Source of the DNA: JAXMCI01 sp046349435
GTDB lineage: Bacteria > Pseudomonadota > Alphaproteobacteria > Dongiales > Dongiaceae
Assembly (NCBI GenBank): GCA_046349435.1
Contig: JAXMCI010000021.1
Coordinates: forward strand, 1-64,000
DNA: 64,000 nt
Direction of reading: 5' to 3'
A program made the translations under genes and the position numbers. Below, piece by piece: positions 58,541-64,000 of the stretch; position 1 is the first letter of the stretch, and each line of letters begins with the position of its first letter. Under the pieces are notes generated by a model. It did no database searches and was not told the DNA's origin. It saw nothing but the letters and a program-made list of their open reading frames with translations.

Positions 58541-59707
58541 TCAGCCCGCCGGCGGCAGCGCCGTCTCGACCAGCCGGGCCCAGTAGCTGGCGCCGACCGC
58601 CAGCGCCTCGTCGGCGAAGTCGTACCGCGGATTGTGCAGCCGCGGCCGGTCCTCGCCGATGCCGAGCCAGACATAGCTGCCGGGCCTCGCCTGCAGCATG
58701 AAGGCGAAGTCCTCCGAGCCCATCGACGGGCTGGGGGCGCGCAGCACGTTGCCGTCGCCCACCACCTGGCCGGCGGCGCGGGCCGCGACCTCGGCCTCGG
58801 CGGCGCTGTTCACGGTGGCGGGATAGCGCCGCTCGTAGCGCACCTCGGCGGCGGCGCCGTGCGCCGCGGCGACCCCGGCGGCGATGCGCCGGATGCCGGC
58901 CTCGATGGCGTCCTGCACGTCGGGCCGGAAGCTGCGGGCGGTGCCGCGCAGCACCACCGAATCGGGGATCACGTTCCAGGTGTCGCCGCCATGGATCTGG
59001 GTGACGCTGACCACCGCCGACTGCAGCGGGTCGGTGGTGCGGCTGGCGATCGACTGCAGCGCAGTGACCAGCGCGGCGCTCGCCAGCACCGGATCGATGC
59101 CCTGGTGCGGCATGGCGGCGTGCGAGCCGCGGCCGGTGACGGTGATCTCGAACACGTCGTAGGCGGCCATCATCGGGCCCGGCCAGACGGCGATCGTGCC
59201 GGCCGGCTGGCCCGGCCAGTTGTGCAGGCCGTAGACCGCCTCCATCGGGCAGCGGTCGAACAGCCCCTCCTCCACCATCACCCGGCCGCCGCCCTCGTTC
59301 TCCTCGGCCGGCTGGAAGATGAAGTAGACGGTGCCGGCGAAGTTGCGCGTCTCGGCGAGGTAGCGGGCGGCGCCGAGCAGCATGGCGGTGTGGCCGTCAT
59401 GGCCGCAGGCATGCATCTTGCCCGCGACCTGGGAGGCGTGGGCGACATCGGTCATCTCGTGGATGTGCAGCGCGTCCATGTCGGCGCGCAGCCCGATCGC
59501 CGGGCCCGGCGCCTTGCCGTCGAGCCGGGCGATCACGCCGGTGCGCGCCAGGCCCTGCTCGGCGGCGAGGCCGAACGAGCGCAGCGTCTGGGCGACGAAG
59601 GCCGAGGTGCGATGCTCCTCGAAGGCGGTCTCCGGGTGGGCATGGATCGCGTGGCGCCAGGCGGCCATCTCCTCCTGGAAGGCGGCGATGCGGTTCAGCA
59701 CGGGCAT
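58541..59707 (-). CDS. M20-family amidohydrolase (hippurate hydrolase-like)
   Basis: A 388-residue dinuclear metal peptidase. HAIHAHPETAFEEHRT at the N-terminus, metal block KMHACGHDGHTAMLLGAA, FIFQPAEENEGGGRVMVEEG with the catalytic Glu pair, the dimerisation domain GRGSHAAMPHQGIDPV, and SMGSEDFAFML at the C-terminus. Typical for hippurate, N-acyl amino acid or indoleacetyl-amino acid hydrolases. It faces the class II aldolase across a divergent region. Confidence 0.9.
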   Translation of the reverse strand: MPVLNRIAAFQEEMAAWRHAIHAHPETAFEEHRTSAFVAQTLRSFGLAAEQGLARTGVIARLDGKAPGPAIGLRADMDALHIHEMTDVAHASQVAGKMHACGHDGHTAMLLGAARYLAETRNFAGTVYFIFQPAEENEGGGRVMVEEGLFDRCPMEAVYGLHNWPGQPAGTIAVWPGPMMAAYDVFEITVTGRGSHAAMPHQGIDPVLASAALVTALQSIASRTTDPLQSAVVSVTQIHGGDTWNVIPDSVVLRGTARSFRPDVQDAIEAGIRRIAAGVAAAHGAAAEVRYERRYPATVNSAAEAEVAARAAGQVVGDGNVLRAPSPSMGSEDFAFMLQARPGSYVWLGIGEDRPRLHNPRYDFADEALAVGASYWARLVETALPPAG

Positions 59708-59757
59708 GGCGCTGGGCTCCTCGGGTGGGCTGTGGCGGTGCCGCCGGCGGCCCCCGT

Positions 59758-59786
59758 TTGCGGCGGGCCGGCGGAGCGGCGATAAT
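59758..59786 (+). promoter_or_regulatory. Candidate promoter for the class II aldolase gene
   Basis: TTGCGG, a 17-base spacer and GATAAT, with start site expected near 59793 and the ATG at 59822. A near-identical -10 context (GGCGATAATCG) occurs at 62397 ahead of the GT2 gene. Confidence 0.4.
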
Positions 59787-59821
59787 CGCCGCAGCCCGAC
59801 GCTAGCCGAGGACCGCCCGCC

Positions 59822-60589
59822 ATGACCAGAGAGGCCCTGCACCGCTACCCCGCCGGCGCCAACGACCGGCACGAGGAGGAGCGCCGCCAGCTCGCCGCCG
59901 CCTTTCGCTGGACGGTCCGGCTCAACATGCACGAGGGCATCGCCAACCACTACAGCCTGGCGGTGTCGGAGGACGGCAGCCGCTTCCTGATCAACCCGAA
60001 CGGCCGGCACTTCTCGCGCATGCGGGCGAGCGACCTGCTGCTGCTCGACGCCAACGACCCGACCACCATGGACCGGCCGGACGCGCCCGACCCGACCGCC
60101 TGGGCGATCCACGGCGCGGTGCACCGCAGCCTGCCGCAGGCGCGCTGCGTCCTGCACGTCCACCCCAAGTACGCGACGGTGCTGGGCTGCCTCAAGGATT
60201 CCGGCATGCCGCCGATCGACCAGAACACCATGCGCTTCTACAACCGGATCGCCGTCGACGAGCATTTCGGCGGCCTCGGGCTGGGCGAGGAGGCCGAGCG
60301 CCTGCCCGCCTGCCTCGGCGGCAAGTCGGTGCTGGTGATGGGCAATCACGGCGTCATGGTGGTCGGCCGCAACGTCGCCGAGGCGTTCGACACGCTGTTC
60401 TACTTCGAGCGCGCCGCCGAGACCCTGGTCACCGCCTACATGACCGGCCGCGCGCTGCGCGTCGCCTCGCCCGAGGTGGCGGAGAAGACCGCCCGGCAGT
60501 GGGAGATCGACTACGGCGACTTCGCCGCGCTCCACCTCGCCGAGATCCAGGCCATCCTCGACCGCGAGGAGCCGGACTACCGCAACTGA
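59822..60589 (+). CDS. Class II aldolase/adducin-family protein
   Basis: A 255-residue protein of the fuculose-aldolase fold. MHEGIANHYSLAVSEDGSRF at about 36-55, metal histidines in CVLHVHPKYATVLGC, and KSVLVMGNHGVMVVGRNVAEAF further on. It may be a sugar-phosphate aldolase, a decarboxylase or a non-catalytic relative. Alone on its strand, divergent from the M20 amidohydrolase. Confidence 0.87.
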   Translation: MTREALHRYPAGANDRHEEERRQLAAAFRWTVRLNMHEGIANHYSLAVSEDGSRFLINPNGRHFSRMRASDLLLLDANDPTTMDRPDAPDPTAWAIHGAVHRSLPQARCVLHVHPKYATVLGCLKDSGMPPIDQNTMRFYNRIAVDEHFGGLGLGEEAERLPACLGGKSVLVMGNHGVMVVGRNVAEAFDTLFYFERAAETLVTAYMTGRALRVASPEVAEKTARQWEIDYGDFAALHLAEIQAILDREEPDYRN

Positions 60590-60630
60590 GGCCCTGCCGA
60601 CGTCCTGAGAGGCTCGGCCGGCCGCGCCGC

Positions 60631-61086
60631 CTACGCCCCCACCGGCCCGGTCTGCAGCCCGCTCTCCACCGCGCCCGGCTCGATCGAGAGCATGCGGCAG
60701 AGGCGGTCGAACTCGGCCTGCTCGGCGGCGGTCACCACCCCGTCGGCGACGATGATCAGGTAGGCGATGCGCAGCAGAGTGCGCGAACGCTTGTAGTCGG
60801 CGGCGACGCGGCGGATCTTGTTGTGCAGGATCTCGGCGGTGCGGTCGGGGTCGGCGCTGAAGGCGGCGATGTACTCGTCGAGCAGCTCGGTGATCTTGGT
60901 GCGGTCGAAGAGCTGCACCAGGTCGAGCCGGTCGAGCACCGCGTCGACGCGGTAGCGGGTGGCGAGCGAGATCTTCGGGTCGGCCGCGGCGGACAGCGCG
61001 CAGACCGCCACCACCGCCTTGACGAAATCCTTGTTGCGGTAGCGCTCGACCTCGCGGCGCAGCTTCTCTGTCAGCGTCAAGCTCAT
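60631..61086 (-). CDS. TerB-family protein
   Basis: A 151-residue all-helical protein of the tellurite-resistance TerB fold: FVKAVVAVCALSAAADPKIS, YKRSRTLLRIAYLIIVADGV with the acidic AADPK and VADG turns and AEQAEFDRLCRMLSI. These acidic turns could bind metal. GGAG lies ahead of the ATG. The other ter genes are absent, so a role in tellurite resistance is not implied. Confidence 0.85.
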   Translation of the reverse strand: MSLTLTEKLRREVERYRNKDFVKAVVAVCALSAAADPKISLATRYRVDAVLDRLDLVQLFDRTKITELLDEYIAAFSADPDRTAEILHNKIRRVAADYKRSRTLLRIAYLIIVADGVVTAAEQAEFDRLCRMLSIEPGAVESGLQTGPVGA

Positions 61087-61196
61087 CTCCGTCCCCCCGC
61101 CCCCGGCGCCCCGGCGCCTCGTTTCGAGCGGGGACCCTAGCATCGCCGGCCGCCGCCGGCCAGCGCCAGGCCGGGCCACGGGCCTCCCGGGGAGGG

Positions 61197-62258
61197 TCAG
61201 TCCTGGAACGGGATGGTGCGGCCGGGCTGGCGCGCCTGCGCCCGGGTGTAGGACACGCCGTGCACCTTGATCCCCCGGGCGTCGGCCAGGGTGATGAGGC
61301 CGCCCTGGTTCGACAGGGTCACCGGCGGCCGCATCACCACGAGCAGCGTCGCCCCGGGGGCGATGACCGTGCCGGGGAGGACCATGGCGTTCTTCTGCTT
61401 GTCGCGGATCGACCAGCCGGTGAGGTCGACCGGTACGTCGGCGGTGTTGAGCAGCGTCACCGTCTCGCGCTCCGGCGTACGCCGGTCGTTGACGCAGGCG
61501 GCGACGATCCGCACCAGCCCGTCGGGCACGCCGAGCGGCGGGATGCGGTCGCGGGCGATCGGGCCGTGCGGCCGGCCGGGATGGTCGGGATCGGGCGGCA
61601 GCACGAGGTCGCCGGTGCGGTCGTCGGAGTGCCAGGCCTGGCTGCGGAACTTGAGGAAGATCCCGACCCACTGCCCGGCGCCGCCGGCGACGTCGGGAAA
61701 CTGCAGGATCAGCCCGCCATCCTGCCAGGGCCCGTTGTCGGCGGCATAGGGCCCCGGCGGGTTGCCCTGGTTGAAATGGACGTCGTGCACGCCGCGCCCG
61801 GGCCGGAAGCCGAAATAGCGGTCGGCCTCGGCCTCGGGACCCCAGCGGACGCCGAAGGCGCAGAGCATCGCCCGCTCGTCGGACATGGCGCGCCGGACAG
61901 AGGCGTCGAGCTTCTCGTTGAGGTCGTTGTCGGGGCCGGCGGCCGAGAGCGGCAGCGGCGTGAACTCCCAGGGCTGGGCGATGTTGGCGCGGATGAAGTC
62001 GAGCGCCAGCCCGCCGGGGCGGCTGGGCAGCCGATGCAGCCCCTCGGCGAGATCGGCGAGGCCCTCGGTCAGGGGGTGCTCGAGATGCGAGCGGACGAGG
62101 AACTCGACCTCGCTGCCGTCGGCCGAGCGGACGTTGACGGCGACCCGGTGGAGCTCGCCCGCGGCCGAGACCAGGATCTGGTAGTGCGGGCTGGCGCCGG
62201 TCGCCAGCCGGTTGTCGACGGGGCGTCCCTTCAGCACCGAGTAGCCCTTCAGCGGCAT
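61197..62258 (-). CDS. DUF2278 (YukJ-type) protein with C-terminal lamin-tail domain
   Basis: A 353-residue protein. The N-terminal two thirds have the YukJ/DUF2278 pattern: MPLKGYSVLKGRPVDNRLAT, PHYQILVSAAGELHRVAVNV, LALDFIRANIAQP, GVHDVHFNQGNPP, and WVGIFLKFRSQAWHSDD. The C-terminal 110 residues form a lamin-tail-like domain: VTLLNTADVPVDLTGWSIRD and VIAPGATLLVVM. No signal peptide. Function unknown. The ATG at 62258 fits the domain start; upstream residues are Pro/Arg-rich noise. Confidence 0.8.
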   Translation of the reverse strand: MPLKGYSVLKGRPVDNRLATGASPHYQILVSAAGELHRVAVNVRSADGSEVEFLVRSHLEHPLTEGLADLAEGLHRLPSRPGGLALDFIRANIAQPWEFTPLPLSAAGPDNDLNEKLDASVRRAMSDERAMLCAFGVRWGPEAEADRYFGFRPGRGVHDVHFNQGNPPGPYAADNGPWQDGGLILQFPDVAGGAGQWVGIFLKFRSQAWHSDDRTGDLVLPPDPDHPGRPHGPIARDRIPPLGVPDGLVRIVAACVNDRRTPERETVTLLNTADVPVDLTGWSIRDKQKNAMVLPGTVIAPGATLLVVMRPPVTLSNQGGLITLADARGIKVHGVSYTRAQARQPGRTIPFQD

Positions 62259-62398
62259 GGCCGTCTCCCCTGTCGCGCCGCCGCCCGCCGGAGAGCGACG
62301 GCGCGGGTCCGGCGGCAGCGCGGGCGATCGTAGCGCATCGGCCCGGCCCGGCGCCGCAGCGGCGTGCGCGACGGCTGGCTCCGGCCCGTCCGACAGGC

Positions 62399-62404
62399 GA
62401 TAAT
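62399..62404 (+). promoter_or_regulatory. Candidate -10 box for the GT2 gene
   Basis: GATAAT in GGCGATAATCGG, 33 bases before the GTG start. The -35 position is weak. The 11-base core is the same as ahead of the class II aldolase. Confidence 0.35.
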
Positions 62405-62436
62405 CGGCGCCGCACCCCGAGGAGCCCGGCCGACCC

Positions 62437-63507
62437 GTGAACGAGACTGCCGCCACCGCCGACAGTTCCGGCCCCGCCGCCGCGGGCCGCCGGCTGCGGC
62501 TGCTGACCCTCGTGGTGCCGTTCTACAACGAGGCGGCGAATGTCGGCCGCTTCGTCGAGCGGGTGTCGGCGGTGCTGGCCGGGATCGAGGCCGAGGCGGA
62601 GATCGTCTGCGTCAACGACGGCAGCGGCGACGACACGCTGGCCCGGCTGCTCGCCGCCCGGGCGCGCGATCCGCGCCTGCGGGTGCTCGACCTGTCGCGC
62701 AACTTCGGCAAGGAGTTCGCCGTCACCGCCGGCCTCGGCCATGCCCGCGGCGACGCCGTCGTGCTGCTCGACGCCGACCTGCAGCACCCGCCCGAGGCGA
62801 TCCCGGAGATGCTGGCGCAATGGGCGGCGGGCTACGAGATCGTCCACATGGTGCGCAGCGGCGCCGACCGGCCGCGCGGCCTCGACCGGCAGCTGCGGCG
62901 GATCTTCTACCTGACCTTCCGGCTGCTCGCCGAGGTGCGCCTGCCGACCGACGCCAGCGACTACCTGCTGCTCGACCGCCGGGTCGTCGAGGTGGTGCGG
63001 CAGATGCCGGAGCGCTCGCGCTTCATGAAGGGCATCTACAATTGGATCGGCTTCCGCCAGGTCGGCATCCCCTACCGCGAGGCGAGGCGCGTCGAGGGCA
63101 GCAGCCGCTGGAGCCGGCTGCGGCTGCTGCGGCTGGCGGCGGACGGCATCACCGCCTTCTCCAACGCGCCGCTGAAGATCTGGGGCCTGGTCGGCGCGGT
63201 GGTCGCCGGCGCCACGTTCCTCTACGCGGTCATCCGGGTGCTGCGGGCGATCTTCTTCGGCGTCGACGTGCCGGGCTACGAGTCGATCTTCGTCGCCATC
63301 CTGTTCCTCGGCGGCATGCAGTTGCTGACCCTCGGGATCATGGGCAGCTATATCGGCCGCATCTTCGACGAGGTGAAGGGCCGGCCGCTCTATGTCGTGC
63401 GCCGCGCCTACGGGTTCGAGGAGGCGATGCCGGCGGGCGCCGCGCCGGAGGACGCCACGCCCGCCCCGGCAGCCGAGCCGCCGCGCCGGATCCAGCCGAT
63501 CAGGTAG
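62437..63507 (+). CDS. Family 2 glycosyltransferase, GtrB/ArnC-like polyprenyl-phosphate glycosyltransferase
   Basis: A 356-residue enzyme. The catalytic GT2 domain has LVVPFYNEAANVGRF, VNDGSGDDTLARL, LDADLQHPPEAIPEML (DxD) and RRVEGSSRWSRLRLLRLA; two C-terminal membrane helices follow (LVGAVVAGATFLYAVIRVL and SIFVAILFLGGMQLLTLGI) with IMGSYIGRIFDE. It makes a lipid-linked sugar on the inner leaflet, the kind of donor the GT87 neighbour would use. GTG start with GGAG upstream. Convergent overlap of 100 bases with the GT87 gene. Confidence 0.88.
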   Translation: MNETAATADSSGPAAAGRRLRLLTLVVPFYNEAANVGRFVERVSAVLAGIEAEAEIVCVNDGSGDDTLARLLAARARDPRLRVLDLSRNFGKEFAVTAGLGHARGDAVVLLDADLQHPPEAIPEMLAQWAAGYEIVHMVRSGADRPRGLDRQLRRIFYLTFRLLAEVRLPTDASDYLLLDRRVVEVVRQMPERSRFMKGIYNWIGFRQVGIPYREARRVEGSSRWSRLRLLRLAADGITAFSNAPLKIWGLVGAVVAGATFLYAVIRVLRAIFFGVDVPGYESIFVAILFLGGMQLLTLGIMGSYIGRIFDEVKGRPLYVVRRAYGFEEAMPAGAAPEDATPAPAAEPPRRIQPIR

Positions 63508-64000
63508 ACGGCGAAGGCGAGCGCCAGCAGCGGCTTCAGCCACAGCTCGGTCGGCCGGTAGACGAGGTCGCCATAGGCGTGGTTGCCGAGCGCCAGGCAG
63601 AGCGCCAGCAGCAGCAGGGCCGGCCGGCGGCGGCCGTCGCGGAACCAGGCCCGGCCGGCGAGCAGCGCCGCGAGCGGCGCCAGCAGGATGTAGGTGTTCT
63701 CCTCGGCGCGCGGGTTGAGCAGCAGCAGATAGAGGCAGGCGAGCGCCAGCCAGGCGAGCGCCGCGTCGGCCGGCGGCAGGCGGCGCGCCGCTATGGCCGC
63801 CAGCGCCAGCGCGGCTACCGCCCCGGCGATCCGGAGCAGCATCATCGCCGCCTCCGGCGGCTGCCAGCCGAGGCGGGCCAGCAGCATGCCGAGGTCGGCC
63901 CAGCGGCCGAGCCCGGGATCGGCGGCAGCCGTCAGCTTGGTCCAGGCCGAGGCGTACTGGCCGGCGACCCAGGCGGGATCGGCGGCGAGGAAGGGCAGCA
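63408..64000 (-). CDS. GT87/DUF2029-like membrane glycosyltransferase (partial, 5' end outside)
   Basis: C-terminal part of a multispan GT-C enzyme, open at the right edge. LPFLAADPAWVAGQYASAWT, then hydrophobic helices, and NPRAEENTYILLAPLAALLA, which matches the NPxxEGNTYVML-type block of GT87 alpha-1,2-mannosyltransferases. Only about 197 residues are inside the window. It would accept a sugar from a polyprenyl carrier, consistent with the adjacent GT2 gene. Confidence 0.72.
   Translation of the reverse strand, partial: LPFLAADPAWVAGQYASAWTKLTAAADPGLGRWADLGMLLARLGWQPPEAAMMLLRIAGAVAALALAAIAARRLPPADAALAWLALACLYLLLLNPRAEENTYILLAPLAALLAGRAWFRDGRRRPALLLLALCLALGNHAYGDLVYRPTELWLKPLLALAFAVYLIGWIRRGGSAAGAGVASSGAAPAGIASSNP

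Noticed and set aside
60631..61086. Tellurite resistance locus
   Set aside because: Only a lone TerB-type protein is present; other ter genes are missing.
1..64000. CRISPR arrays, rRNA genes, prophage
   Set aside because: No regularly spaced repeats, no rRNA sequence and no phage structural or integrase genes were seen.

Overview
The window is about 70% GC with tightly packed genes, many start-stop overlaps of the ATGA/GTGA type and frequent GTG starts. Its content (liv and pot type transporters, MoaA/MobA/FdhD, an LPS heptose pathway, a methyl-ester forming enzyme, Rid proteins, a PuuE-like deacetylase) suggests a high-GC alphaproteobacterium of the Rhodospirillales or Rhizobiales type. That assignment comes from gene content and style, not from a marker gene search. 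There is one tRNA, no rRNA, no CRISPR array and no prophage.

Layout. 1-4.4 kb: the tail of a benzoylformate-decarboxylase-like enzyme, a SABATH-type carboxyl methyltransferase, a TetR regulator, a mandelate racemase with every catalytic residue in place, and an alpha/beta hydrolase. 4.4-6.8 kb: a B12-binding radical SAM protein and a wrecked IS5-family transposase. 6.8-14.8 kb: a nine-gene minus-strand operon (livG, livF, livH, livM, binding protein, cysteine hydrolase, two SDR dehydrogenases, PuuE-like deacetylase). 14.9-18.9 kb: mobA and fdhD facing a tupBCA tungstate/molybdate transporter, followed by an orphan oligopeptide-binding protein to 20.8 kb.

20.9-32.1 kb is the most interesting block. 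An eight-gene minus operon (HpaB-family flavin monooxygenase, complete PotDABC-type importer, deacetylase, small CxxC protein, COG0523 GTPase) diverges from an Lrp/AsnC regulator, a protein made of three tandem Rid domains, and an amidohydrolase. It reads as a self-contained uptake and degradation system for an unidentified compound, probably a nitrogen heterocycle or aromatic amide.

32.2-38.5 kb: moaA, an MFS gene stump, a secreted protein, NAD kinase, a glycine-zipper lipoprotein, and a PepSY-response regulator-histidine kinase operon with 11-bp-spaced direct repeats at both ends. 38.6-46.3 kb: an AI-2E family permease with a long C-terminal extension, then LPS core genes (lpxL-like acyltransferase, waaF-like, GT4, hldD, hldE). 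46.3-52.7 kb: small secreted and membrane proteins, tRNA-Leu, a methyltransferase, a CinA-like protein, map, a GNAT protein and radC. 52.7-64 kb: a PIG-V-like mannosyltransferase and partner, a BTAD/TPR regulator divergent from a methyltransferase, an RNase Z-like hydrolase, an M20 amidohydrolase, a class II aldolase, TerB, DUF2278-LTD, a GT2 enzyme and a partial GT87 enzyme.

Several otherwise well-conserved genes carry one- or two-base frameshifts, often in short G/C runs (both SDRs, the Pot ATPase, waaF, the GT4). These may be sequencing errors rather than real decay, so those genes are given as single loci.
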